Of a stretch of DNA of 64,000 nucleotides, positions 44,969 to 54,946 are shown one piece after another; position 1 is the first letter of the stretch; each line of letters starts with the position of its first letter. Source of the stretch: G963677085 sp963677085 (GTDB taxonomy: Bacteria > Planctomycetota > Planctomycetia > Pirellulales > Thermoguttaceae); the NCBI GenBank assembly GCA_963677085.2, contig CAXXFH010000004.1, positions 5,022,001 to 5,086,000 on the forward strand, in the 5' to 3' direction. The notes beneath the pieces are model-generated. The model was not told the DNA's origin. It saw only the letters and a program-made list of their open reading frames with translations, and searched no databases. The position numbers and the translations under genes were made by a program.

Positions 44969-47900
44969 AGATCCTTCATCTTCAGCTCAAAGCGTTTGGT
45001 CCGTTCACCGACGTTATGCTTGACCTATCGGCGGGCGAGCAGGGATTGCACGTGGTCTACGGTCCCAACGAGGCGGGCAAGAGTTCGGCATTACGTGGGT
45101 TGCGGCAGTTGCTGTTCGGTATACCCGAGCGAACGGCCGACGCCTTTTTGCATCCCGGTCCCAAACTTCGCCTCGGGGCTACGTTGGCTAATGCCGACGG
45201 CCGCCAACTGGAGTTCTGGCGACGAAAGGGCCGCAAAAACACCCTGCTGGCGGCCGACGGCAAGACGTCGCTCGATGAAACCACCTTGCGCGGTTGGCTG
45301 GCCGGACTCGACGAGGCTCAATTTACCACCGCCTTCGGCATCGACCACGCCGCGCTGATCGAAGGGGGCGAGAAGATCGTCCAGGGCCACGGCGAGTTGG
45401 GCACCACGCTGTTCGCCGCCGGCACCGGTATCGCCAATCTGCGGGAAGTGCTAGGCGGCCTGGAAAGCGAAGCCGACGCGCTGTTCAAACCCAGCGGAAC
45501 GAAACCGGCCATCAACGCACGGCTTTCGGAATTAAAGGAAGCCAAACGGGCGATGCGCGACGCCCAACTCCCCAGCGCCCAATGGCAGCAACACGAAAAC
45601 ACCCTGCGAGAAGCCACCGAACGGTTGGCCGAGGTCGACGCCCGGCTGCACGATCTCTCGCGCGAGAAAACCCGGTTGACACGTATCCACGATGCACTGC
45701 CGCTGATTGGGCGGCGGCAACAGCTTCGCGAGAAGCTGGCGGCCGTCGACGACGTGCCGCTGCTGCGCGACGGGTTCTCGGAAGAACGCAGCGAAGCGGT
45801 CAGTCATTTATTGGCTGCACAAAAAACTCGGGAAGACGCCCAAACGGCGATCAAAGAAATCGACGCGAAAATTGCGGACCTTTCCGTCCCCGAGCCATTG
45901 CTGGCCGAATCCGAGTCCATCGAGCGACTGCACAAGGGATTGAGCATCCACGGCAAGGCCCGAGCCGATCGGTCGTCGCTGGTCGCCCAACGCGATCAGT
46001 TGCTTGCCGATGCCCGGCAACAACTGGCCGAATTGCGCCCCGAGCTTTCGCTGGACGACGTCGAACAACTTCGGCTTACACGCGTCGAGCAGTTGGAGAT
46101 CCAGAACCTGGGTAACCGAAGCGAGGCCTTGCAGAAGGAACGCAAAACGGCCAAACGTACGGTCGAAACGTTGCAGCAAACGGCCCGCGATTGCCAAAAC
46201 CGTTTGGCCGAACTGATCGTCCCTCCGGACGTTGCCCCCTTGAAAGACGCACTGCGCCGCATTCAGGCAGCCGGCGATCTTGAAGCCCAACGCGCGGAAG
46301 CCGCCGCATTGCTGAACCGGTTGCAGCAGCAGGCCGACGTCGATCTGCGGAAACTCGGGATGTGCGAAGCTGGTCTCAAGGACGTCGAACGGTTGAGCGT
46401 GCCAGCGGTCGAGACGGTTGACCGCTTTGAGGAGCAGTTTGCACAGGTCGAACAGCGACGATCGCTTGCGGCCGAGCGTCGTACGAAGCTGGCGGCCGAC
46501 GCGGACGACATTGTCAAAGAAATTTCCCGACTCGATGAACAGGGCGAGGTTCCGCACGAGCACGAACTAAAACGTGCCCGGGAGTTGCGCGACCTGGGCT
46601 GGCAGTTGGTCCGCGAGAAGCTGCTGGGGCGTTCGGTCGACTCGGGCCGCGAGTACCAGTTCCGCCAGCATTTCGACACGGCCCTGTCGCTGGATGCGGC
46701 CTATGAGCAAGCGGTACGCCGTGCCGACGAATTGGCAGACCGACTGTTCAAATCGGCCGAAAAGGTCGCCCGTAAGACGCACCTCTGCTCGCAACAAGTC
46801 TCGTTGCGACGCCAACTCGCTACGGCCGACGACGACTTCAATACTGTCGAGCAACAACAAGAAGAATTCGAGGAATCTTGGGCTGCCGTGTGGCAGTCGA
46901 CCGACATCAAGCCGCTGCCGCCGCGGGAAATGAGGGCGTGGCTCACCCGACATCAACGGCTTGTTGAACAAGCCGAGACGATTCGCAAGCAACAAAGCGC
47001 CTGCGAAAACATCCAATCGCGCATCGCCACACATCGCGAAGAACTGCATCGGCAGTTGGCTGCCATCAGTTCGATTGCGATGGAGGAGGACATTTCGCTG
47101 GCGGCACTCGTCGCTCAGGCTGCCGACGAAGCGGCCCGGCTCGACGACCTCACCCTACAGCGCACGCAGTTGGCTGAAAGGCAAACGCAAGCCCAACGCG
47201 ATTTGGACGAGGCACAACGACAGGCCTCCACGGCCGACGAAGAACTGGCGACTTGGCTGAGCCAATGGGAAAAAGCTGTGAGGCCGCTGGGACTCGATGC
47301 CACGGCTACCCCGGCAGCGACCAATGAACTGCTTCGCCAAACCGAAGAACTCTTCGACCGGCTGAACGACGCCGAAAAGTTGGCATTGCGTATCGACGGC
47401 ATCGACCGCGACGCGGAAGGTTTCCAGCAGGAAGTGGCCGATGTGGCGCGGCGTCTCGATGTTGCGACCGAAGGCCAATCGTGGCAACAGTTGGCTGAGG
47501 ATTTGGTCGGTCGGCTACGTCGCGCCACGGCTGACCAACAGCGACACGAAACCCTGCTCGAACAGCGCACACAACGTGAAAAGGTCGCGATGGCGGCCAC
47601 ACAGACGATCGACGCCACCAACGCACTGCTGGCCACGCTCTGCCAGGAGGCCGGCTGCGACGGGGGCGACAAGCTTCCCGAAGTAGAGCGAGTCTCGCGC
47701 ACCAAGGCCCAACTGCGCAACGATCTGGCCACCTGCGAGGGAGACCTGTTGCGTTACGCGGCGGGCGCGGCGCTGGAAGAATTCGTCGGCGAGGCCTTGG
47801 CCGTCGATGCCGACGAGCTACCGCAACAGCTTGACACATTGACCGAAGAGATTCAGCAACTCGACGCCGAGCGTCAACAGTTGCGAGAAACGATCGGTGG

Positions 47901-48492
47901 CGAAAAACGCGAAAAAGCCCGAATGGACACGGCGGCCATCGCGGCCGAGTGTGCCGAAAAGACCGAACGCTTGGTTGCCGAACTGGAACCTGATGTGCAG
48001 CAGTACCTGCGGCTGCGACTGGCGGCCACCGTGTTGCGCGAAGGCATCGAGCGGTATCGCAAGAAAAACGAGGGGCCCGTGCTCAGTCGGGCGAACGAGC
48101 TGTTTGCACAATTAACGCTAGAGTCGTTCATCGGGCTAAGGGTCGATGTGGACGCCAAAGGCGAACACTCGCTGGTGGGCGTTCGCCCCAATGGCGCGAC
48201 GGTCGACCCGGCCGGCATGAGCGACGGCACGTGCGACCAACTCTACCTGGCCCTGCGACTGGCCAGTCTGGAAACCTGGCTCGACCGCAACCCGGCTGTT
48301 CCGTTTTTGGTCGACGACGTGTTGATCAGTTTCGACAACGAGCGCACGGCCGCTACCCTCGGTGTGCTGGCCGCCCTCTCGCGCCGCACCCAAGTGATCC
48401 TCTTCACGCATCACCGCCACTTAGTTGAACTGGCCCAACGCGAGTTGGACGACGAACTGCTGTTCGTGCAGGAGTTGGCCCGCGAAAGGTGA
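44965..48492 (+). CDS. SbcC/Rad50-like SMC-type ATPase (YhaN type)
   Basis: A protein of 1175 residues. N-terminal Walker A is YGPNEAGKSS (residues 32-41) in FGPF...GLHVVYGPNEAGKSSALRGL; the C-terminal half-site has the signature MSDGTCDQLYLALRLA and Walker B PFLVDDVLISFD. In between are ~900 residues of coiled coil rich in Gln, Arg, Glu and Ala, with breaks but no obvious zinc-hook CxxC, as in the YhaN group. The pair should tether and cut DNA ends, removing hairpins or adducts. GTG start, overlapping the sbcD-like stop; GGGAGG lies upstream. No other operon member is seen. Confidence 0.93.
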   Translation: MKILHLQLKAFGPFTDVMLDLSAGEQGLHVVYGPNEAGKSSALRGLRQLLFGIPERTADAFLHPGPKLRLGATLANADGRQLEFWRRKGRKNTLLAADGKTSLDETTLRGWLAGLDEAQFTTAFGIDHAALIEGGEKIVQGHGELGTTLFAAGTGIANLREVLGGLESEADALFKPSGTKPAINARLSELKEAKRAMRDAQLPSAQWQQHENTLREATERLAEVDARLHDLSREKTRLTRIHDALPLIGRRQQLREKLAAVDDVPLLRDGFSEERSEAVSHLLAAQKTREDAQTAIKEIDAKIADLSVPEPLLAESESIERLHKGLSIHGKARADRSSLVAQRDQLLADARQQLAELRPELSLDDVEQLRLTRVEQLEIQNLGNRSEALQKERKTAKRTVETLQQTARDCQNRLAELIVPPDVAPLKDALRRIQAAGDLEAQRAEAAALLNRLQQQADVDLRKLGMCEAGLKDVERLSVPAVETVDRFEEQFAQVEQRRSLAAERRTKLAADADDIVKEISRLDEQGEVPHEHELKRARELRDLGWQLVREKLLGRSVDSGREYQFRQHFDTALSLDAAYEQAVRRADELADRLFKSAEKVARKTHLCSQQVSLRRQLATADDDFNTVEQQQEEFEESWAAVWQSTDIKPLPPREMRAWLTRHQRLVEQAETIRKQQSACENIQSRIATHREELHRQLAAISSIAMEEDISLAALVAQAADEAARLDDLTLQRTQLAERQTQAQRDLDEAQRQASTADEELATWLSQWEKAVRPLGLDATATPAATNELLRQTEELFDRLNDAEKLALRIDGIDRDAEGFQQEVADVARRLDVATEGQSWQQLAEDLVGRLRRATADQQRHETLLEQRTQREKVAMAATQTIDATNALLATLCQEAGCDGGDKLPEVERVSRTKAQLRNDLATCEGDLLRYAAGAALEEFVGEALAVDADELPQQLDTLTEEIQQLDAERQQLRETIGGEKREKARMDTAAIAAECAEKTERLVAELEPDVQQYLRLRLAATVLREGIERYRKKNEGPVLSRANELFAQLTLESFIGLRVDVDAKGEHSLVGVRPNGATVDPAGMSDGTCDQLYLALRLASLETWLDRNPAVPFLVDDVLISFDNERTAATLGVLAALSRRTQVILFTHHRHLVELAQRELDDELLFVQELARER

Positions 48493-48511
48493 TGCGTTTC
48501 GTCGCTTTCCT

Positions 48512-48652
48512 CCCCTCTCCCCTGCGGGGAGAGGGGCCGGGGGTGAGGGGTTTTTTCGTTGCACGTTTTCCTGAAGGCAACGTCGCCGCTACAAACCACC
48601 CTCACCCGGCGGCTCTGCCGCCACCCTCTCCCGTTCGACGGGAGAGGGTAAG
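48512..48652. repeat. paired CCCCTCTCCC / CCCTCACCC repeats
   Basis: Two facing copies of a dispersed repeat. The first has a perfect stem CCCCTCTCCCC/GGGGAGAGGGG with a 3-nt loop (48512-48536), followed by CCGGGGGTGAGGGG. The second begins CCCTCACCC and ends in CCCTCTCCCGTTCGACGGGAGAGGG (to about 48652). The first hairpin is 20 bp after the sbcC-like stop and ends in a T run, so it may serve as its terminator. Same family as 52853-52875. Confidence 0.8.
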
Positions 48653-48828
48653 CATGATCGCTCCGTTTTGCGACAATCATTCGCCGTTTTGCGACAGCGA
48701 GGCTGTTTTGATGTCGTTCACGCCTGAACGAATTTGTTCTCCGTCGTCACCCGGCTTATACTCGTTGGAAAAGTCAATCGATCGCCGTGCAGTGCGGCGC
48801 CGAGGTCTATCGACGGAGAACGCGACCG

Positions 48829-50502
48829 ATGTGTGCAAACCTTGCCGTGTGGTGTGTGTTGGCGGGCGCTGTGTTGGGTGCCGACGTGGTGGGTGCTGAT
48901 GCCGAACAGATAACGCCCTGGGTCTACCTGCCGCTCGACGGTTCCCTGCAACCAGCGATCGGCCAGGACGCGGTGGACGCCGTGTCGACCGTGCCAAGCC
49001 TCGCCTACCGCGACGGTCGCCGCGGCCAGTCGGCCCGTCTGGCAAGCGACTGCCGGCTTTTGCGTCGGGCGTCTTTTCCGCGTAAGGCGGGCACGGTGGC
49101 GTTCTGGATACGTCCGCAATGGTCCGGCACGGACGCCAAATCGCACTGCCTGTTTAGTCTTTACGGCGACCGCGCGCTGCAACAGTCGTGGTTTCAGAAT
49201 CGTTGGACGATCGTTGCCGGCGGGGGCCGACTCTGCTACTGGGTACGTGGCCAGGGAAAAAACGACCATGTATCGCTGGCTGCTTCGATCGCCACCTGGC
49301 AACCGGGCCAGTGGCACCACGTGGCTGTCACTTGGGCCGGCGTCAACAATGATCAACCCGAGGCCGAGTTCCGTCTCTACGTCGACGGTCGAGTTGTCGA
49401 TCACCGGGAAGGGGTGCGTTTCAACGTCGGAGAGGTGAATGACCTGATCGACATTGGGCGCGACTCCGACGGTTCGCCCGACTATGCCGAAGCCGACTTC
49501 GACGAGTTTTTCGTCTACCGCAATGCTCTTTCGAACGACGACATCCGGCAGGCCGTGGCAACATTCGACACGCCCGAATCGTTGCCGGCCGAGGGGATCG
49601 CTGACAACGTGGCATCAGCGGTCGACGCGGGCAGCGAGTGGCGACCGGGCTGGGGACCGTCGAATCGGGCCTATCGTTGCCGTGTGGTGGTCGGTCCGAA
49701 GCTTCCGACCACCGACGGGACGACGGCCTGTCTCTTATGGGATGCCGACCGTGAGTTGGCCGAATTGGGGATTTCCACCGCTATCGACATGGCGAGCGTA
49801 ACGGTGGTGGCGTGCAATGAGGCCGACGATACGTGCGGCAAGCAGGGCGGCGCGTTGCCTTGTGTCGTTCAGGACGGGGCCGTTTACTGGCCCGTGCCCT
49901 CGGGCGTTAGCCGCCAGCAACCCTACGCGGTGTATGTGTACTTCGACGTGGTCGAGTTCGACACCCGACGGCCGCTCTTCGTAGAGAAAAGAATTCGGCA
50001 CTGGAATCAACCGAAGAAGTCGACGTGGAACGTGTCGGACTACGCCCGGGATACCTACGACGACGCTTGGGACTTCGACGAAGGCGATTTTGAAGCAATC
50101 GACGGCTGGGGTGGTCCTGCCAAGTCGATCCCAACGCGAGAAGTTCGCGACGGCGCCTTGCGGCTAGAGGTTTCCGGCGATCCGTATTTCATCTGGGGCG
50201 CCATGTGGAACCCTCGTCAGAAGACCAAGCGCCCTGTGGCCATCGACCTTTCGAAATACGGCATGCTGGAGATGAAGATTCGCCAAAGTTGCCCTCGAGC
50301 GAATTGGGAGTTGTATGCCCGGGACCAAGAGGGCGACATGTTGCGTCACGAGTTCGAGGTACGCGGCGATCAGTGGCAAATCGTGCGCATGTCGTTGACC
50401 GACGAGTTGCGTTGGCACGGCATGCTCACCGCTTTGCGGATCGACCCGACCGACGGAAATTTCGCACGCCGAGGTGGCCATCGATTGGGTCCGCCTGGGT
50501 AA
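48829..50502 (+). CDS. fragment 1: signal peptide, LamG and beta-sandwich domains
   Basis: First frame of the broken gene. LamG pattern: VAFWIRPQWSG, WHHVAVTWAGV, FRLYVDGRVV, LIDIGRDSDG, ADFDEFFVYRNALSNDDIRQ. The second half (WNVSDYARDTYDDAWDFDEGDFEAIDGWGG...) reads like a beta-sandwich glycan-binding domain. After about codon 548 (GNFA) the frame goes into sequence without domain character and ends at 50502. Confidence 0.7.
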   Translation: MCANLAVWCVLAGAVLGADVVGADAEQITPWVYLPLDGSLQPAIGQDAVDAVSTVPSLAYRDGRRGQSARLASDCRLLRRASFPRKAGTVAFWIRPQWSGTDAKSHCLFSLYGDRALQQSWFQNRWTIVAGGGRLCYWVRGQGKNDHVSLAASIATWQPGQWHHVAVTWAGVNNDQPEAEFRLYVDGRVVDHREGVRFNVGEVNDLIDIGRDSDGSPDYAEADFDEFFVYRNALSNDDIRQAVATFDTPESLPAEGIADNVASAVDAGSEWRPGWGPSNRAYRCRVVVGPKLPTTDGTTACLLWDADRELAELGISTAIDMASVTVVACNEADDTCGKQGGALPCVVQDGAVYWPVPSGVSRQQPYAVYVYFDVVEFDTRRPLFVEKRIRHWNQPKKSTWNVSDYARDTYDDAWDFDEGDFEAIDGWGGPAKSIPTREVRDGALRLEVSGDPYFIWGAMWNPRQKTKRPVAIDLSKYGMLEMKIRQSCPRANWELYARDQEGDMLRHEFEVRGDQWQIVRMSLTDELRWHGMLTALRIDPTDGNFARRGGHRLGPPG

Positions 50503-51002
50503 CTTGGTCGTCGCCGAGCGCGAGGGCGTTGAGATGTTGGGGTACCCCGAGCGGCGTGGCGTCGGCGATCGAGTTGCAGGTGCCGCAACGGCAGACGCTG
50601 GTCGGTTCGCAGGCAGGCCCGTCTCGCTGCGAGTGGTCGATGCTCAGGGTGTGCCCGTGGTCGGCCAGGCCGTAAGTGTTCGGCTCGCCGAAACGGCCAA
50701 CGGGCGTCTGGAGGGGGCGGCGCCGTATCGCTGCCTGGCCGCTGGCGAGCGATTGCGCCGGGGGCTGACTGACGCCGACGGCCGCTTGCAGGTGACGTTG
50801 GTTGCCAGTCGTCGTGCGGGCCCAAAGACCGACATTATCGAAGCCCGGGCCGATTTCGCTCATGCCGATCTTAACAGCTATGTGGTTGCCCAATCAGCGA
50901 TCGATACGCAACCCGGCCCGCGCCGCATCATTACCAAATCGCACCCCAGTACACGACGTGCCCCAAGCCGGCGCGAAACGCCGATCGAGGTGACCACCCC
51001 AA

Positions 51003-52865
51003 TTGACCGATGCCGACAACAACCCGCTGGCGTTGGCCGGGCGTCGAGTGACGCTCACCGTCGCCGGGCTCGTGCCGAACGAGCCGCAGTCGGCCACTAC
51101 CGACGCGCACGGTCGGGCGACGTTCGTGCTTCGCGCCGATCCGGCCAAGTGTTCGGTCTACAGTCTGGAAGCCCAAGACGACACGGGATGCAGCGGCGGG
51201 CCAACGCGGTTGACGGTCGTCTCGACGGCCCAGAAGGCCGCACCCATTCGTTTGCTGCCCAACGGTTACTTCGCTCGGGCCGACGGCCGGGCCTTCGTTC
51301 CCCTGGGCGGTTTCTACACGAATTGGACGCAAGAGGAAACGCCCGACGGCGAGTGGGGCCGGCTGATGCCGTTTACCGACGCGACGGACGAGCAACGCCG
51401 GCAGTGGATGAAGTTTTTGCACGACAACGGCGTCAACTCCATGCGATTCATGCTCCGCACGCACCGCCGCGAAGGCATGGAGCCGATGGACGTCGGCGGC
51501 CGGGTGAATCAGAAGCTGCTGGCCGAAGCGTTGCATTACCTCGACCTGGCACGCGAGTTCGACTTACAGTTTCAGTTGGTGATTCACGAGGACTACGTCA
51601 AGCCGGTCTACTGCAACCGAAAACATCTGGAAACCTACGCCTTGCCGGCATTTGCGGGCGAAGATCTCGACAAGCTTACGCCCGAGCAACGACGTTTTCT
51701 TCGCGATTTCGACATCATCACTCCGTACACGGCCAAGTACACCGATCCCGATGCGCGAGCCTGTCAGGATCGCTACGTGCGCGAGCTAATCCCCGCGTTG
51801 CGGGGAAATCCGCTGGTGTTTGCCTACGAGTTGGAAAACGAAATGATCGACTGCACGGCCGATTGGGCGAACCACGCTGTGGACGCGCTGCGAGCGGAGG
51901 ATCCGGACACTTTGGTTTGTGCCAGCCACGGCGGCGGGGGCCTGTTCACGGCCGACCCGCTCTGGTGGCATCGCAGCGTGAAACTCGATTTCTACACCTA
52001 TCACCTTTATCCGCACTCGTGCGCCACCAACGAGCAGTTCGACTACGGGGCGGCGATCGACGTGCTCACTCGCTACGGGCGGATGTGTGGGCCGTCGTTC
52101 TTAGGTGAGTCGTCGGGCGATCAGTTCCGGCATCATCCGCGGGTGGATACGCGGCGCTGGGTGATGCGCGACATCATCTGGCTTGCCCTTACCAACGGCA
52201 ACCCGGGCGTGTTCTTCTGGAACGCGAGGGGACCGGAAGTGGCCGAGTTCAAGCTTGCCCGGGCGGCGATCGAACAACTCGACCTAACGAGCCTCAAACG
52301 GCGGCAGCCGGAGATCGGCGTCGATGTGCGCCATCCGTTGGACGACGACCGGTGGTTCCGAACGCCCGAGGGTCGCGCGGCCTACGAGATGATGGGCCGC
52401 TACACCCAGCACTACCTGTCGCAGGGAGTCGACTTCGATTTCACGTTGCAGCCGGAGCGTTACTCGCGATCGTGCAACCTCGACGAGTTCGCCCCGCCAC
52501 AGGCCACCCGGCGCTGGTTCGAAACGGGGCCCGGCTGGCAGCTAACGTATCTCGCCCGGGAAGATTTCAGCGAAGTGCTCGTCTACGTGCGGAACTACGC
52601 GGGCACGGACGAATGGGTGAACGAACGAGGCAACGGCCGCCGCTGGACGCAGTTTTTGCGGAAACGCAGCCCGGCCGCGCTGAAGATTGCCCTCGACCTG
52701 CCGGAAAACGGCTACCGGGTGCAGGTGATGGATCTCGATGAGAAGATGTCGACCACGTGGGAGTGCGGCGCGAAAGACGCGATTGATCTGGGCGTCAGCG
52801 AGCATGACTTTGGGTTGGTGATTACTCTGGCGCCGACGGCCCTCACCCCCGGCCCCTCTCCCTGA
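51003..52865 (+). CDS. fragment 3: GH-A clan (GH5-like) catalytic domain
   Basis: 620 codons of the third frame. A short Ig-like segment (GRRVTLTVAGLVPNEPQSATTDAHG) is followed by a TIM barrel. It starts LPNGYFARADGRAFVPLGGFYTNW, has a Glu in VFAYELENEM placed like the acid/base, and a Glu in SFLGESSGDQ at the nucleophile position, the retaining GH-A arrangement. The first codon given is a TTG that is only the open-frame limit, not a start. The last 10 residues come from a dispersed repeat, and the stop codon TGA is exactly the 3-nt loop of the hairpin at 52853-52875. Confidence 0.72.
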   Translation: MTDADNNPLALAGRRVTLTVAGLVPNEPQSATTDAHGRATFVLRADPAKCSVYSLEAQDDTGCSGGPTRLTVVSTAQKAAPIRLLPNGYFARADGRAFVPLGGFYTNWTQEETPDGEWGRLMPFTDATDEQRRQWMKFLHDNGVNSMRFMLRTHRREGMEPMDVGGRVNQKLLAEALHYLDLAREFDLQFQLVIHEDYVKPVYCNRKHLETYALPAFAGEDLDKLTPEQRRFLRDFDIITPYTAKYTDPDARACQDRYVRELIPALRGNPLVFAYELENEMIDCTADWANHAVDALRAEDPDTLVCASHGGGGLFTADPLWWHRSVKLDFYTYHLYPHSCATNEQFDYGAAIDVLTRYGRMCGPSFLGESSGDQFRHHPRVDTRRWVMRDIIWLALTNGNPGVFFWNARGPEVAEFKLARAAIEQLDLTSLKRRQPEIGVDVRHPLDDDRWFRTPEGRAAYEMMGRYTQHYLSQGVDFDFTLQPERYSRSCNLDEFAPPQATRRWFETGPGWQLTYLAREDFSEVLVYVRNYAGTDEWVNERGNGRRWTQFLRKRSPAALKIALDLPENGYRVQVMDLDEKMSTTWECGAKDAIDLGVSEHDFGLVITLAPTALTPGPSP

Positions 52866-54939
52866 GGGAGAGGGGAGATTGCCCTGGCAGACTGGAGCTT
52901 GGGAACGAGGGGAAGTGGAATGCGCGGTTTTCTGGGGGAATCGCGATGCCGATTTCGTTTTCTGCATCAAGCCGCAGTTGGGCGAGGGCCGCGCCGCGAG
53001 GGTCGATCACTCGGATCGACTCCGCCGTGCGTTCCACCCGCCAGTCGTCCAAAGCGGCCGGTGTGTCGAGCACGATCGCGTGGGCGGTGAGTCGGGTGGT
53101 TTGGGGCTCGCGCTCGTGCCAGCGGAACAACCACCCGCTACCCGGGTGGCCTTCACCCTGCTGGCCCGGCAACGGATGGTAGGCGTCGTGAACGTAGCCG
53201 AACACCGGGCCGTGCAGCGCGGCATCGCCGACGTGGACTAACCGCATGGCAGCCTGGCCGCGACGCGCCGTTATTTGATCGGATTGCCAGCAAACGTTCA
53301 GCTTTCCGTCGCGGTTGTTCAGCAGCCAGTTCCACGTGGTGCGGATTGGCCGAGCGGCCCTAATCGAGTCGACGACGAACAACACGTGCGGGCCGACCAT
53401 CAACCAGAATCGGGCGAACTGCTCAAGCGGCGGGCCATAGAGGGCTGCCGCTTCCGACCCGACCACGGTCAAGCTGCCCTCGCGCGTGGCCAGCAATCGC
53501 CGCGCGCCGCGGTCGAACGGCGGTTCAAGGGTGCCATCGGGCGCGAAACTGCGCATCGCACGCCGTTCTTGCTGCAACACCCGAGGCAGGAGCAGTTCTT
53601 CCTGCCGCAGCTTTTCGCGTTGCTCGTCGGTTGCGAACGTACACGTGTTATGGGTAAGCGTGGAACCTTCCAACTCGTGGATCAGGTTGCGGTAGCAACT
53701 GTGGCCCGGGTCGACGAGTAGTCGTTCGTCGTTGTGCGTGAGGATGAAGCTGTTTAGATCGCCGTGGACATGACCCGGGCCATGGAGCAAATCACCGCCG
53801 CCGCGAATCGCCAGCACGGTGCGAGCGGGTTGGGTGTTTCGAACGATGACGTCGCCGTTGCCAAACGTTTGCAGCGTTGAAATGCCGGCTTCTTGCGGCG
53901 TGATTGCTTCGGCGGCTTGCGTCAACAGCGGCAAGGTCAACATGCCGAAATGGTTGACGAACCCGAAGCTCATTCGGTCGAAGGGACCTTGCTCGGGATG
54001 GGCCAGGTAATGGGTGTCGAACAGCCATCGGGCGAGGCCCGCTTCGGTCGGCATTTCGCGGGCTGCCCGAGCGGCCACGTGCAACAACAAGTCGCCACTA
54101 GGACGGAAAATGGCGGCCGAGTCGTTGAAGTTCACCGCCCGAGCGATTGGCTTATCACCCCAGCCGGAAAGCGGCTTGCAGTAGAGATGACTGGCAGCGA
54201 ACCAGTGGATCAGCCGCGCGTAAGGGGCCAGCGGCAGTCGCTCGGCCAACGAGGCATCGTAGCGGACGAGCGCCTCGTAGGCCACGGTCAACGCGGAGGC
54301 CGCATAGTTGCCGTACTGCATCGACTCGGCGTAGCTTCCGTCGGGCTGGAAGATTTCGCCGCAGAGCCGGAACTCCTCGACGGCACGCTCCACGCTCGGC
54401 CGATCGTCGAGCACGGCCGCGGCGACGGCCACGCCGGCTGTCATGACGCAGCGCCAATTGGCCAAGTGACGGTTAACCTCGAACCAACCGAGACACAGCG
54501 GTATTGCCCGATTGCGTAGTACTGCACGCAGTTCCTCGCGTTCGTCGTCGGCAAAGATATCGCCGGCCAGATCGAGCACGCTGGACACCGCCCAACTGAG
54601 ATGAGCCGTTTCCAGGTGGCCAATCGGCGGCGTGGTTCGTTCGCGATACGGCGGGCCGATCCAGTCCCGTTCGGGACGTCGCGCGATCGCCAGTGTGACG
54701 TCGCGCAACCATGCCTCAACGTTCGCCGAGGGCAGCAGCGCACAGACCATGGCCGCGTCAGTCAGGTATTCAGCCGCCACGTGCCACCAGTCGCACGTGG
54801 TCTCGCGGTCGCACAAGCCGGGCGAAGCGGCACGATATTCCACCCGTTGCACCAGCGCACCGTAGAAACGCCCCATCGGATCGCGGTGACGCTGTTGTTC
54901 AATCTGGCGGCGTTCGTCGTCGGTGAGAAACAGTGGCAT
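52843..54939 (-). CDS. heparinase II/III-like polysaccharide lyase
   Basis: A protein of 698 residues without a signal peptide. The N-terminal alpha/alpha-toroid (LTDAAMVCALLPSANVEAWL, LSWAVSSVLDLAGDIF, HLANWRCVMTAGVAVAAAVL, QPDGSYAESMQYGNYA) is followed by the beta-sandwich typical of heparinase II/III proteins (GGGDLLHGPGHVHGDLNSFILTHNDERLLVDPGHSCYRN). The family cleaves uronic-acid-containing glycans by beta-elimination, or hydrolyses oligosaccharides. Start: ATG at 54939 is used; a TTG at 54954 is upstream. It is 7 bp after the toroid gene in the operon with the GH39-like gene. The last ~10 residues (SLRERGRG) come from the repeat at 52853-52875. Confidence 0.87.
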   Translation of the reverse strand: MPLFLTDDERRQIEQQRHRDPMGRFYGALVQRVEYRAASPGLCDRETTCDWWHVAAEYLTDAAMVCALLPSANVEAWLRDVTLAIARRPERDWIGPPYRERTTPPIGHLETAHLSWAVSSVLDLAGDIFADDEREELRAVLRNRAIPLCLGWFEVNRHLANWRCVMTAGVAVAAAVLDDRPSVERAVEEFRLCGEIFQPDGSYAESMQYGNYAASALTVAYEALVRYDASLAERLPLAPYARLIHWFAASHLYCKPLSGWGDKPIARAVNFNDSAAIFRPSGDLLLHVAARAAREMPTEAGLARWLFDTHYLAHPEQGPFDRMSFGFVNHFGMLTLPLLTQAAEAITPQEAGISTLQTFGNGDVIVRNTQPARTVLAIRGGGDLLHGPGHVHGDLNSFILTHNDERLLVDPGHSCYRNLIHELEGSTLTHNTCTFATDEQREKLRQEELLLPRVLQQERRAMRSFAPDGTLEPPFDRGARRLLATREGSLTVVGSEAAALYGPPLEQFARFWLMVGPHVLFVVDSIRAARPIRTTWNWLLNNRDGKLNVCWQSDQITARRGQAAMRLVHVGDAALHGPVFGYVHDAYHPLPGQQGEGHPGSGWLFRWHEREPQTTRLTAHAIVLDTPAALDDWRVERTAESIRVIDPRGAALAQLRLDAENEIGIAIPPENRAFHFPSFPSSSLPGQSPLSLRERGRG
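52853..52875. repeat. CCCCTCTCCC hairpin repeat at convergent gene ends
   Basis: Perfect 10-bp arms CCCCTCTCCC and GGGAGAGGGG with TGA as loop. The preceding CCCTCACCCCCGG is also repeat sequence. It supplies the ends of two convergent reading frames and probably ends both transcripts. A GTTCCCAAGCT-family half copy follows at 52896-52906. Confidence 0.85.
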
Positions 54940-54946
54940 AGTGAAA

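Larger units (their letters stand above)
48829..52865 (+). pseudogene. secreted LamG / GH-A glycosidase-like protein broken by two +1 frameshifts
   Basis: One long protein (about 1345 residues if repaired) is spread over three frames. Part 1 starts at the ATG at 48829 (GGAG upstream; signal sequence MCANLAVWCVLAGAVLGADVVGA), has a LamG/concanavalin domain (residues ~25-260) and a second beta-sandwich, and continues to near 50472. The frame then shifts +1: GGAAATTTCGCA then C and GCCGAGGTGGCCATCGAT continues the same domain (VAIDWVRLGNLVVAE). Part 2 holds an Ig-like segment and runs to about 51002, where a second +1 shift enters the frame of the glycosidase domain. Each shift restores protein-like sequence. 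It could be a decaying gene or two sequencing or assembly errors; the read depth cannot be seen. Confidence 0.75.
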
